Shown here: one piece after another, positions 15,669 through 23,176 of the stretch
Layout of the letters: every line of letters starts with the position of its first letter
Numbering within the stretch: the stretch's first letter is position 1
Assembly (NCBI GenBank): GCA_026129255.1
Contig: JAHCIJ010000002.1
Span: 1 to 64,000 of the forward strand
Source: Anaerolineales bacterium
GTDB lineage: Bacteria; Chloroflexota; Anaerolineae; Anaerolineales; UBA11579
Direction of reading: 5' to 3'
Length of the DNA stretch: 64,000 bases
Position numbers and translations under genes: made by a program
The notes under the pieces: generated by a model
Seen by the model: the letters and a program-made list of their open reading frames with translations, nothing else
What the model was told of the DNA's origin: nothing
The model's database searches: none

Positions 15669-16257
15669 ATGGAGAAGATCAAGAACTGTTCCAAAACTTT
15701 GTTCTGCTTCTCGCTCTCCTAATTTTAGGAGCCCTAACAGGTTGGAGCTTCGCTTCTGCGAGTCTTTACTTACATAGTGAGGGTCTTTTCTCTTCCTGGA
15801 GCGTTCTTCCGAGCTCGATCCCTTTTGAAGAGATAGTCGATGCCAACACTTATTATCTATTCGCTCGGACCAGTACGGGCGAAACATACTATTGGGGCAC
15901 TAATTGCCGTAGGGATGTCACATGTAATACCTGGCAAATGCGCGAAAATAAGAGCATTACTAGTCAGTTTAGTTTGATTTATATCGGAGTAGCGGGACCT
16001 GCGAAGAGTTTTACGGGCAGTTTAGGTTTTTCCCAAGGCTGAAGACTGAAACGGTAGAGTGTTTGCGCGCTAGGTACCTTGGCCCAGAGTCAGGCACGTG
16101 GGTCTATTACGCGCTCACCCAAAATGGAGAGATCTACAGTTGGCTCCATGTAAGCTCTTTACTTCTTGATGTACTGCTGAAGCTTGGGTCGTTATTGGCC
16201 GGCGTCGCTGTAGGAATTGCCGCCTTTGTTATGCTGAAGGTCCGCAAGAAAGTTTAA
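15669..16257 (+). pseudogene. Frameshifted membrane protein gene
   Basis: Three overlapping frames make one coherent protein. An ATG at 15669 opens in one frame. The main body lies in a second frame (about 15680-16042: a TM segment FVLLLALLILGALTGW, then YYLFARTSTGETYYWG and CRRDVTCNTW). The tail lies in a third (to 16257: GPESGTWVYYALTQNGEIYSW and a C-terminal TM VAVGIAAFVMLKV). The body lacks ATG/GTG/TTG starts. Each junction needs a -1 shift. It is either a decaying gene or one with two base-calling errors. The family is unknown; extracytoplasmic, with two TM anchors. Confidence 0.6.
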
Positions 16258-16263
16258 CTCGCC

Positions 16264-16657
16264 TTACTCTGTCATTTGAAACAAGGTGATCTGCAATCCG
16301 TCCGGTGAGCGTAAGCGCGCATTCAAGTCATTCCACGGCGTCAGCATCGGTTCGTGTTCCAGCACGGCACCATATTCCACGGCGCTGGCCACCGCGGCGT
16401 GGATATCCGGCACTTCAAAACAGAAGCGGATCTGCCCACTCACCCGGCGGCCAACTTCAATTTCGTCCACGCTGGCGGCGTAGCTAGGGGTCAAACACTT
16501 CCAGTGCTGCCCGGCCAGCATGGAACATCTGGCCGCGGCCGCCCTCATCGTTGGTCCACAGCGCGGCCGGGTCCAAGCCTAGGCCATCGCGGTAAAAGGC
16601 CACGACGCGCTCGTAATCTTCGGTGGTAAGCGCCACGCGTAGTTCGGCTACAGGCAT
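16264..16657 (-). pseudogene. VOC/glyoxalase-superfamily gene with a one-base frameshift
   Basis: The ATG at 16657 opens MPVAELRVALTTEDYERVVAFYRDGLGLDP and continues to AALEVFDP, where a TAG (16484-16486) stops it. The next frame resumes at once with SYAASVDEIEVGRRVSGQIRFCFEVPDI and runs to 16264. Removing one T restores a 130-residue vicinal-oxygen-chelate protein. It lies 4 bases after the thioesterase stop, so the two were an operon. It is either a real mutation or a sequencing error. Confidence 0.8.
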
Positions 16658-16661
16658 AGCA

Positions 16662-17138
16662 CTACCCGATCTTGATCGCGCCGCTCACGGGCGCATCCCA
16701 ACCGGCGCTATTGCCAATGGCGATCTGCGCATCCCACAGGTCGGCGATCTCCTTCGGCAGCGGGGAGCTGCGGCGGGTGTCCATGTCAATATGGATGCCC
16801 AGCAACTCGGTGATGGCCGCCAGCTGGCCATCGCGGCCGCGCACCATGAAGTGCATCATCAGGAACAATTTCGGGTTGCGCTGCAGGGCGCGTGAGTAGA
16901 CCTTGAACCCCTCGCCTACGCGCAGCTCCGCCAGGTAACGCGTGTGTGATTCCAGTGCAAAGCTGCCGTTGCCGCTCTGCGTGTGGTACTCGTGCCCAAA
17001 GCCAAAGCTGTTGTACCAGTTCCAGGTAGCACGGTCGAAGAAGTGCGTGTACCACATCACGTTCATGTGGCCCAGAAAATCCAGATGCTCTTGCTGCACC
17101 GTGCCTTCAAAAGTGAGGGGGAGTTTGCTAAAGTCCAT
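16662..17138 (-). CDS. Acyl-CoA thioesterase (4HBT hotdog fold)
   Basis: A 158-residue hotdog protein. The motif HLDFLGHMNVMWYTHFFDRATWNWYNSFG (about residues 17-45) matches the 4-hydroxybenzoyl-CoA thioesterase type, with Asp/His near the active site. RYLAELRVGEGFKVYSRALQRNPKLFLMMHFM is the central helix and sheet region. It should hydrolyse acyl-CoA esters. The ATG at 17138 has TATAAT six bases upstream (17145-17150), so the transcript is probably leaderless. The broken VOC gene follows. Confidence 0.85.
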   Translation of the reverse strand: MDFSKLPLTFEGTVQQEHLDFLGHMNVMWYTHFFDRATWNWYNSFGFGHEYHTQSGNGSFALESHTRYLAELRVGEGFKVYSRALQRNPKLFLMMHFMVRGRDGQLAAITELLGIHIDMDTRRSSPLPKEIADLWDAQIAIGNSAGWDAPVSGAIKIG

Positions 17139-17191
17139 GCGCTGATTATAAGGAAAATCACCCGTCTGCAAGAAGAAACAGGAGGCTTAGG

Positions 17192-17264
17192 TATAATCAT
17201 CTTCTGATGGATCATCACAACGCCCGCCCTTGGCGGGGGTTGTTAGTTTCAGGAGCAAGCCCAC
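17192..17264 (+). promoter_or_regulatory. Promoter -10 and leader hairpin of the pdh operon
   Basis: TATAAT at 17192-17197 is followed by a leader with a GC-rich inverted repeat (CAACGCCCGCC with GGCGGGGGTTG, about 17219-17242) and then an AGGAG ribosome binding site before the pdhA ATG at 17265. The hairpin is not followed by a T-run and may affect mRNA stability rather than termination. Confidence 0.45.
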
Positions 17265-18236
17265 ATGGCTTTGAAGAAGAAAGACCACCTGGAGTTGTAC
17301 CGCCAGATGGTACTCATTCGCCGGGTTGAAGAGCGCTCGGCGGAGTTGTACCAGGCTGGCAAGATCGGCGGCTTTTTGCACCTGTATATCGGGCAAGAAG
17401 CGGTCAGCACCGGCATTGTCTCGGTGCGCCAGCCGCAGGACCGCATCATCACCGCCTACCGTGACCACGGTGTGGCGCTGAATGTTGGCATTTCCGCCAA
17501 AGCGGTGATCGCTGAGCTGCTGGGCAAGGAGACCGGTGTCTCCAAGGGCCGCGGCGGTTCCATGCACATGGCCGACATTGAAAAGAATTTCTGGGGCGGC
17601 CACGCCATCGTAGGCGCCCACCTGCCCATCGCCGCCGGCATGGCCCTGGGCGACCAATACGAGGACCGCGACGGTGTGACCATCTGTATGTTCGGCGATG
17701 GCGCAACCAACATCGGCTTCTTCCATGAAGGCGTTAACCTCTCCAAGGTGTGGAACCTGCCGGTGCTGTGGCTGTGCGAGAACAACCAGTACGGCATGGG
17801 CACTGCCGTGGACCGCGCCTCGGCGGTGGAGCAGATCCACATGAAGGCCGAAGGCTACGGCATCCCGCACTCCCGTCTCGAAGACGGTATGGACATCATG
17901 AAGGTGCGTGAGGCCGTAGGCGCCGCGCTCGATCACATTCGCAGCGGCAAAGGCCCGTACTTCCTCGAAGTCATGACCTATCGCTTCCAGGGCCACTCCA
18001 TGGGTGACCCGCAGCGTTACCGCGAAAAAGACGAAGTCACCAAATGGGAGCAGAGCGACCCCATTGGCATCTACCACCGCTACATTGTGGGTGACAAAAT
18101 CGCCACTAAGGTTGACCTGGATAAGATAGAAGAAGCCGTGGAAACCGAAGTGAACGAAGCTATTGAATTCGCAGAGGCCAGCCCCGATCCGGGCTTTGAC
18201 ACCCTCTACGATTACATGTACGCGAGTAAGGAGTAA
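17265..18236 (+). CDS. pdhA: Pyruvate dehydrogenase-type E1 component, alpha subunit
   Basis: A 323-residue thiamine-diphosphate E1 alpha. Visible motifs are GFLHLYIGQEAV (36-47), AYRDHG (64-69), GRGGSMHM (96-103), and the TPP/Mg motif GDGATN...CENNQYG (144-149, 172-177). TYRFQGHSMGDP lies near the C-terminus and carries the phosphorylation-loop-like region. It decarboxylates a 2-oxo acid and passes the acyl group to E2. pdhB follows two bases after the stop. Acetoin dehydrogenase E1 looks alike, so the substrate is an inference. Confidence 0.92.
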   Translation: MALKKKDHLELYRQMVLIRRVEERSAELYQAGKIGGFLHLYIGQEAVSTGIVSVRQPQDRIITAYRDHGVALNVGISAKAVIAELLGKETGVSKGRGGSMHMADIEKNFWGGHAIVGAHLPIAAGMALGDQYEDRDGVTICMFGDGATNIGFFHEGVNLSKVWNLPVLWLCENNQYGMGTAVDRASAVEQIHMKAEGYGIPHSRLEDGMDIMKVREAVGAALDHIRSGKGPYFLEVMTYRFQGHSMGDPQRYREKDEVTKWEQSDPIGIYHRYIVGDKIATKVDLDKIEEAVETEVNEAIEFAEASPDPGFDTLYDYMYASKE

Positions 18237-18238
18237 GC

Positions 18239-19210
18239 ATGGCAATCATCACTATGCGCCAGGCCATCTCCGATGCCCTATGGGAAGAGATGGAGCGTGA
18301 CCCCAAAGTATTCATCATGGGGCAGGAAGTGGGTGTGTGGGGCGGCACCTATGCAGTAACCAAGGGTTTCCTTGACCATTTTGGCGAGAAGCGCGTGCGC
18401 GACACCCCCATCGCCGAATCGGCCATCGTCGGCGCCGGTATCGGCGCCAGCATGGTCGGCCTGCGCCCGGTCTCCGAGATCATGACCATCAACTTCGCCT
18501 TCGTGGCGATGGATTACATTGTTAATGAAGCGCCCAAGATGCACACCATGTTCGGTGGGCAGATGAGCGTCCCCCTCGTCATCCGCACCGCGGGTGGCGG
18601 TGGCCGCCAGCTCGGCGCCACTCACTCGCAGACCCCGGATGCCATCTTTGCGCATTTCCCCGGCCTCAAGGTCGTCTCGCCCGGCACGCCCGCGGACGCC
18701 AAGGGCTTGCTGAAAGCGGCCATCCGCGACAACGACCCGGTGCTGTTCATCGAGCACGCCGCCATGTACCAGGTGCGCGGTGAAGTGCCGGAGGGCGACT
18801 ACACCACGCCCATCGGCGTCTCTAAAGTACAGCGCGAAGGCGATGCCGTCACCATCGTGACCTACTGCAAAGGCTTGCAGCTCTCGATGGCCGCCGCCGA
18901 CCAGCTTTCGGCCGAGGGCATTGAAGTGGAAATTGTCGATTTGCGCTCACTGCGCCCGCTGGACATGGGGCCGGCGCTCGAATCGTTCAAGAAGACCAAC
19001 CGCGCTGTCATTGTGGAAGAAGGCTGGCCCAGTTACGGCGTGGGCGCCGAAGTGGCCACCCGCCTATACGAGGCCGCCTTTGACTATGCCGATGCACCCA
19101 TCAAGCGTGTAGCGCAGAAAGAAGTGCCGCTGCCGTACAACGCCGCCCTGGAGCAGTTTGCGCTGCCGCAGGTGGAGCATGTGGTGGCGGCGGTGAAAGA
19201 GGTGCTGTAA
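18239..19210 (+). CDS. pdhB: Pyruvate dehydrogenase-type E1 component, beta subunit
   Basis: A 323-residue transketolase-fold E1 beta: MAIITMRQAISDALWEEMERDPKVFIMGQEVG, then RVRDTPIAESAIVGAGIGASMVGLRPVSEIM with the catalytic-region Glu/Ser, and RTAGGGGRQLGATHSQ. The C-terminal domain has LRSLRPLDMGPALESFKKTNRAVIVEEGW. It forms the alpha2beta2 E1 with the upstream subunit. Its stop codon overlaps the pdhC ATG (TAATG), so the three genes are translationally coupled. Confidence 0.93.
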   Translation: MAIITMRQAISDALWEEMERDPKVFIMGQEVGVWGGTYAVTKGFLDHFGEKRVRDTPIAESAIVGAGIGASMVGLRPVSEIMTINFAFVAMDYIVNEAPKMHTMFGGQMSVPLVIRTAGGGGRQLGATHSQTPDAIFAHFPGLKVVSPGTPADAKGLLKAAIRDNDPVLFIEHAAMYQVRGEVPEGDYTTPIGVSKVQREGDAVTIVTYCKGLQLSMAAADQLSAEGIEVEIVDLRSLRPLDMGPALESFKKTNRAVIVEEGWPSYGVGAEVATRLYEAAFDYADAPIKRVAQKEVPLPYNAALEQFALPQVEHVVAAVKEVL

Positions 19211-20493
19211 TGGCAGACATCGTAACCATGCCCAAACTCGGCTTTGATATGGCCGAAGGCACGTTGCTGCGTTGGGCCAAAAAAGAAGGCGAGAAAGTAG
19301 AAAAAGGTGAGCTGCTGGCCGAGATCGAGACCGATAAGGCTACCGTCGAAGTTGAATCCTTATACAGCGGCGTGGTGCTCAAACATCTCGTGACCGAAGG
19401 CACACCGGTACCGGTCAGCAACCCTATCGCTGCCATTGGCGCCGAAGGCGAGACCTATGAAGGCGGCACGGCCCCGGCGGCTGCACCTGCCAAGCCAGAA
19501 GATGCGTCTGCTAGTCAAAAGCAGTCATCTGGTCAAAAGCCGTCGACCAATGGACTAAGCGACCAGAAGACAGAACCTGCCGTTGCCTCCGGCCAGCAAA
19601 CCGCCGCCGACGGCAATCTGCCGTCTGGCGTCCGCGCCTCGCCCCTGGCGCGCAAGATCGCCCAGGAGCGCGGCGTCAATCTGAAGTCCGTGCGCGGCTC
19701 CGGCCCGCTCGGCCGCATCACCAAGCGTGATGTCGAAAGCGCCAAAGCGGGCGGAGCCGGGTTGGCTTTGCCCGGCCTACAGCTGGCCGATCTCGGCCCA
19801 GCCCCGGCCGACAAACGCGTGCCGCTCACGCGGCTGCGCTCGGCCATTGGCCGCCGCATGGTGCAATCCCGTCAGGAGATTCCGCACTTCTACGTCACGC
19901 ATGAATACGACGTAGACCGCCTGCTGGAAGCGCGTGCCCAGGCCAACGCCGCCCTCGAAGGCAGCGGCGAGAAGCTCAGCGTCAATGACTTCATCATCAA
20001 GGCTGCTGCGCTGACCCTGCGCCAGTACCCCAACCTCAATGCCAAATTAGATGGCGATGCCATCGTGCAGCTCGGCCAGGTCAATATCGGTGTGGCCGTT
20101 GCCGTAGACGGCGGCCTGCTGGTCGTGGTGTGCCGCGATGCCGACCGCAAGCCGCTGCGCCAGATCTCGCAGGAAGTGCGTGAGATGGCCGGCCGTGTGC
20201 GTGAGGGCAAGGTCAGCACGGAAGATATCGAAGGCTCCACCTTCTCCATCAGCAACCTGGGCATGTACGATGTGCACAGCTTCACCGCCATCGTCAACCC
20301 GCCTGAAGCCGCCATCCTGGCCGTGGGCGCCGCGCAGGAAGTGCCGGTGGTCAAGAACGGCCAGATCGCCGTGGGCAACCGCATGCGCATCACCATCTCG
20401 ATCGACCATCGCATCAGTGATGGCGCCGAGGGCGCGCAGTACCTGCAGGCACTGGCCGCCTACATCGAGAATCCCATCGCGCTGCTCATGTAG
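19210..20493 (+). CDS. pdhC: Dihydrolipoamide acyltransferase (E2)
   Basis: A 427-residue E2 with one N-terminal lipoyl domain (lipoylated Lys43 in ETDKATVEVES), a Ala/Pro/Ser/Gln-rich linker (about 90-140), a peripheral-subunit-binding domain (RASPLARKIAQERG...GPLGRITKRDVE, about 141-176), and a catalytic core ending in DHRISDGAEG (His400, Asp404). It transfers the acyl group from lipoamide to CoA. E3 (dihydrolipoamide dehydrogenase) is not in this operon and must be supplied elsewhere. A strong terminator follows. Confidence 0.94.
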   Translation: MADIVTMPKLGFDMAEGTLLRWAKKEGEKVEKGELLAEIETDKATVEVESLYSGVVLKHLVTEGTPVPVSNPIAAIGAEGETYEGGTAPAAAPAKPEDASASQKQSSGQKPSTNGLSDQKTEPAVASGQQTAADGNLPSGVRASPLARKIAQERGVNLKSVRGSGPLGRITKRDVESAKAGGAGLALPGLQLADLGPAPADKRVPLTRLRSAIGRRMVQSRQEIPHFYVTHEYDVDRLLEARAQANAALEGSGEKLSVNDFIIKAAALTLRQYPNLNAKLDGDAIVQLGQVNIGVAVAVDGGLLVVVCRDADRKPLRQISQEVREMAGRVREGKVSTEDIEGSTFSISNLGMYDVHSFTAIVNPPEAAILAVGAAQEVPVVKNGQIAVGNRMRITISIDHRISDGAEGAQYLQALAAYIENPIALLM

Positions 20494-20504
20494 CGCTGGA
20501 TTAC

Positions 20505-20550
20505 AAAAATCAAAAAACGGCGGGCCAATTGGCCCGCCGTTTTTGATTTG
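20505..20550 (+). terminator. Terminator of the pdh operon
   Basis: The arms AAACGGCGGGCC and GGCCCGCCGTTT surround the loop AATT and are followed by TTTGATTTG. The stem extends on both sides through AAAAATC/GATTTG. This is a very strong intrinsic terminator. Confidence 0.92.
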
Positions 20551-20580
20551 CATCACAGAGGCAATGGCAGCAAGACTTAT

Positions 20581-20608
20581 GTAGGGGCGCAGCATGCTGC
20601 GCCCCTAC
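20581..20608. repeat. 28-bp perfect palindrome (GTAGGGGC type)
   Basis: The sequence starts GTAGGGGCGCAGCA and is exactly self-complementary. A relative with the same GTAGGGGC start lies at 22629-22654. Such GTAGGGGC...GCCCCTAC elements are dispersed intergenic palindromes in many genomes; here it follows the pdh terminator. Confidence 0.75.
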
Positions 20609-20662
20609 GAGGCTTCGCTTTACTTCCTCCCTGCGCTGCTCACGTTCATCTTCCAACTCATC

Positions 20663-20780
20663 TGTCATTCCGAACGAGGCCGAAGGCCGAGGAGGAATCC
20701 TTTAGGCCATTCGAAATCAAGCCCTTTTTGCTTGACCTAAAGGATTCCTCTCTCGCTGCGCTCGTTCGGAATGACTGGCG
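20663..20780. repeat. 118-bp palindromic intergenic repeat, copy 1
   Basis: The element begins TGTCATTCCGAACGAGGC and ends CTCGTTCGGAATGACTGGCG, so its ends are inverted repeats. An inner pair, AATCCTTTAGG and CCTAAAGGATT, continues the hairpin. It is nearly identical to 20898-21015 (only two or three differences). No coding potential or transposase; it behaves like a MITE or REP-type element. Confidence 0.85.
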
Positions 20781-20897
20781 CTGCGATCTAAGCCTCCCCT
20801 ACCTCGTGCTTCCCGAGCGAAGCGAGGGGTAATTTTTAAATCGTGTCGCCCTGAGCGGAGCGAAGGGCAATCCTAGAGTTGGCAAAGAAAGTTGCTG

Positions 20898-21015
20898 TGT
20901 CATTCCGAACGAGGCCAAAGGCCGAGGAGGAATCCTTTAGGCCATTCGAAATCAAGCCCTTTTTGCTTGACCTAAAGGATTCCTCTCTCGCTGCGCTCGC
21001 TCGGAATGACTGGCG
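20898..21015. repeat. 118-bp palindromic intergenic repeat, copy 2
   Basis: This is a second copy of the 20663-20780 element in the same orientation, 235 bases downstream, with differences in the GGCCAAAGGCC and CTCGCTCGG parts. Both copies are followed by a shared CCTCGTGCTTCCCGAGCGAA segment, so the duplicated unit is larger than the palindrome itself. Apart from these repeats, 20550-21120 holds no gene. Confidence 0.85.
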
Positions 21016-21120
21016 AGGGCGATGTGCACCCCACTACCTCGTGCTTCCCGAGCGAAACGAGAGAACTTCATAGAGCCGCCTTTGTGGTTCGCTTTTCATG
21101 GCTGCAGGTATCATTGCATT

Positions 21121-21636
21121 ATGGACAATCAACGTTTTCTGACCGATGGGCTACAGCAACTACCTGCCTACTTGCAGTCAGATGAAGTTTTCTGGCCGAT
21201 GGAGCGTGATCCCCAACTCACCCTCGGCAACCTGCTGCTTGCCGCCGCCACCTTGGATGCTGAGGGCAAGCTGCGCCCAGTGGATGCGAGCGCGCTGGCC
21301 AATGTTAAAAAAGAGTGGGGCGTGGCATGGAAGAAAAAAGCCGAGCGTGAGTTCACCGCCCGCCTGCGCCAATGGTCGCATTACCTGGCCGAGCTGGCCG
21401 ATAACCCCAAGCAGCACGCCCTGTACTACGCCAGCGAGGTGCGCCCTCGTGTGCTACTGCAACTGTTAGGTGAAGCGCCGGAGTTGGCAGACAAAGTAGA
21501 TGCGCTGGATGCCGCCCTCAGGCCCTTGGTGCAGCCCGCGGATTTCTTGTGGGACGCCAAGCTGGCGGATGCCTTCCCGGCGCCAGAGTACTGGTTCCTG
21601 CGCGTGGTTCCCAAGCCGCCAGACGAAGACGAATAA
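21121..21636 (+). CDS. Hypothetical protein
   Basis: A 171-residue soluble, helix-rich protein starting MDNQRFLTDGLQQLPAYLQSDEVFWPM. The central region (LTLGNLLLAAATLDAEGKL and KKEWGVAWKKKAEREFTARLRQWSHYLAEL) is amphipathic, and the C-terminus is acidic (PKPPDEDE). I do not recognise the family. The ATG at 21121 is preceded six bases earlier by TATCAT (21109-21114) and has no ribosome binding site, so a leaderless mRNA is likely. The frame extends upstream into repeat sequence and should not be used. Confidence 0.7.
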   Translation: MDNQRFLTDGLQQLPAYLQSDEVFWPMERDPQLTLGNLLLAAATLDAEGKLRPVDASALANVKKEWGVAWKKKAEREFTARLRQWSHYLAELADNPKQHALYYASEVRPRVLLQLLGEAPELADKVDALDAALRPLVQPADFLWDAKLADAFPAPEYWFLRVVPKPPDEDE

Positions 21637-21640
21637 ATAG

Positions 21641-21669
21641 AAAAAAGGCGGACCCTGTCCGCCTTTTTG
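21641..21669. terminator. Bidirectional terminator
   Basis: AAAAAAGGCGGAC pairs with GTCCGCCTTTTTG around CCT. It lies between the converging hypothetical gene and the toxin gene and can serve both. Confidence 0.9.
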
Positions 21670-21676
21670 TTACTGC

Positions 21677-21931
21677 TTACTTGACGAGTCGGTCATAGTC
21701 CGCGTGAGAACCGATCCAAAACCAAACAATGCCCTCATCCACCTCTGTGCCTATAACTCGATAGTGCAGACCAACTCGCGCTGACCAATACTTGCTTGTT
21801 TTCTTGAGTTGCAAAGATGGGTGCCGAGGATCGAGCTTGATCAGTTTGAAGTTCTTGTCTGCAAGGCTTTGTACCTGTGCTGGCAGCTTTCCGTATAGCC
21901 CCCAAAATGAGGCGGTGGCAAAATGCCTCAC
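21677..21931 (-). CDS. RelE/ParE-family toxin
   Basis: An 84-residue basic protein with the compact RelE/ParE fold pattern: an N-terminal helix (FWGLYGKLPAQVQSLADKNFKLIKLDP), the central strands KYWSARVGLHYRVIG, and the C-terminal WFWIGSHADYDRLVK. RelE-type members cleave ribosome-bound mRNA and ParE-type members poison gyrase; I cannot choose between them. The start is GTG at 21931, overlapping the antitoxin stop as GTGA, which ensures coupled translation. Confidence 0.8.
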   Translation of the reverse strand: MRHFATASFWGLYGKLPAQVQSLADKNFKLIKLDPRHPSLQLKKTSKYWSARVGLHYRVIGTEVDEGIVWFWIGSHADYDRLVK

Positions 21932-22125
21932 AATTCCTTGAACTTGCCCGCGCGGTATTCCTCGGTAGCTTCTTCAGCGAGCCTGTCTAGTCGACCAGAT
22001 AAACTATCGACCTCAATTTGGTGATCCCATACAGCCGCGTCAAATTCCTGATACCACTGTCGAAAACGAGCCAGGTCATCAGGGTTTAGCTTGCGTATGG
22101 CTTCTTCAATCTCGCGGATTCCCAT
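21928..22125 (-). CDS. Antitoxin of the RelE/ParE pair
   Basis: A 65-residue acidic protein (MGIREIEEAIRKLNPDDLARFRQWYQEFDAAVWD, with a C-terminal LAEEATEEYRAGKFKEL) encoded directly before the toxin with a 4-base overlap. The C-terminal charged tail would wrap the toxin. It has no obvious DNA-binding motif. The ATG at 22125 has TATAAT six bases upstream (22132-22137), implying a leaderless transcript. The frame extends to 22155 but that part lies over the promoter. Confidence 0.75.
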   Translation of the reverse strand: MGIREIEEAIRKLNPDDLARFRQWYQEFDAAVWDHQIEVDSLSGRLDRLAEEATEEYRAGKFKEL

Positions 22126-22166
22126 GACTTTATTATAGCGTTGGTCAGCCTGCACTTCTACGCGTT

Positions 22167-22598
22167 TCAGCCGTCAGAGACATCTTTCTTGCTGGTAAAC
22201 GCAAAATAAGACCAGGCTACACCGGCCAGCAATGCCAAAATGCCCCAGGGCGCTACCGCGCGGTTACCCGAGACGCACCAGCCAACGGCATACTGGCAAA
22301 TGTCAACTCCCATGTTGTTCACCGAAGGCACCGCAGGAGTGAACAAGCTGTACCAAGTCAGTATCGTGCCAGGGATGATGGCCAGCAAGGAATTCAGCCC
22401 CCAGCCCAGCCAGCCCCCGGCGCTGCCGCGGGCCTGCTCCACATATTGTTTCAGCCATATGACACACAACCAAAGCAGCAGCAGTGCCAGAGTTAAGCGG
22501 CGGTAGTTTAAAGACGGCCCCAGGCTTGAGAGCGTCAGCCATACCGCCAGCGCGCCTACGGCCAGCTTGATAAGCATCTTTGTCCGCTCGTTACTCAT
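22167..22598 (-). CDS. Small membrane protein, unknown function
   Basis: A 143-residue protein with about four transmembrane segments (residues about 12-28, 33-50, 66-86 and 112-132). The extracytoplasmic loop NMGVDICQYAVGWCVSGNRAV carries two Cys residues that could form a disulfide. It starts at ATG 22598 with AGGT upstream. I do not recognise the family. It is probably transcribed on its own; a dispersed palindrome lies just upstream. Confidence 0.6.
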   Translation of the reverse strand: MSNERTKMLIKLAVGALAVWLTLSSLGPSLNYRRLTLALLLLWLCVIWLKQYVEQARGSAGGWLGWGLNSLLAIIPGTILTWYSLFTPAVPSVNNMGVDICQYAVGWCVSGNRAVAPWGILALLAGVAWSYFAFTSKKDVSDG

Positions 22599-22628
22599 AC
22601 CTGAACCTCCATACCCAATGGAATACAA

Positions 22629-22654
22629 GTAGGGGCGGGTCTCAGACCCGCCCA
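22629..22654. repeat. GTAGGGGC-type palindrome
   Basis: GGGCGGGTCT and AGACCCGCCC flank a single C, inside the frame GTAGGGGC...GCCCAC. It resembles the 28-bp palindrome at 20581-20608 but with a different centre, as expected for a dispersed repeat family. Confidence 0.65.
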
Positions 22655-22701
22655 CCTGTGTGGTTTTTTGCAGTTAAGCGTCAGTCTTCAAGTCAATTCA
22701 A

Positions 22702-23157
22702 CTATACATCTGTGATCGGCGCCTCGCCGGCGGCCGGGCGTCCGTTGCGGGCAAACGAATCGAGAATGGCGGCAAGCTTGTGCGTGTCCGTGTAGATCTG
22801 TAGTGATGTCACCCGGCCCCATTTCAATCTAAATACGTGCACACCCTGGTTGTTATACACGGTTCCGTCTGGCCCGCTAAAACGATCTTTCCATTGCACG
22901 CTGGCCGTCGTGTTCCAAGGGAAACCACTTACATCCATGTTCAACAGATCAAAGTGCAAGTCTGGAAAGATCTCATACAGCCGGCGGTACCATTCTCCGT
23001 TGCTCTTGGAGGTTGTACGCGTGCCGCTCAGCGCATGGTCTCCATAAAAGATATGCTGAAAATCCGGCGCAAACTGGCCCAGGATGGAAGCATAGTCGCC
23101 CCGGTTGAGCTTCTCGAAGGCGGAGCGCAAGATGCGTTTGAGAATAAAGTGATACAT
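22702..23157 (-). CDS. SnoaL/NTF2-like protein
   Basis: A 151-residue single-domain protein of the nuclear-transport-factor-2 fold: FEKLNRGDYASILGQFAPDFQHIFYGDHALSGTRTTSKSNGEWYRRLYEIFPDLHFDLLNM, then the sheet VYNNQGVHVFRLKWGRVTSLQIYTDTHKL. Such domains bind small hydrophobic molecules or catalyse isomerisation; no substrate can be named. A GAGGAG ribosome binding site sits before the ATG. It is the last gene of the MarR-ABC exporter operon. Confidence 0.75.
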   Translation of the reverse strand: MYHFILKRILRSAFEKLNRGDYASILGQFAPDFQHIFYGDHALSGTRTTSKSNGEWYRRLYEIFPDLHFDLLNMDVSGFPWNTTASVQWKDRFSGPDGTVYNNQGVHVFRLKWGRVTSLQIYTDTHKLAAILDSFARNGRPAAGEAPITDV

Positions 23158-23176
23158 GTTTTCTCCTCTGTCCTAA

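Noticed and set aside
16063..16257. A separate 64-residue gene
   Set aside because: It starts at TTG without a ribosome binding site, and its sequence continues naturally from the preceding frame; it is the tail of the broken gene at 15669-16257.
17187..18245. A 352-codon minus-strand open frame
   Set aside because: Exact antisense of pdhA, which has all TPP motifs; the antisense product shows no recognisable domain.
20550..21120. Insertion sequence suggested by long inverted-end repeats
   Set aside because: No transposase frame or target duplication can be seen; only small palindromic repeats are present.
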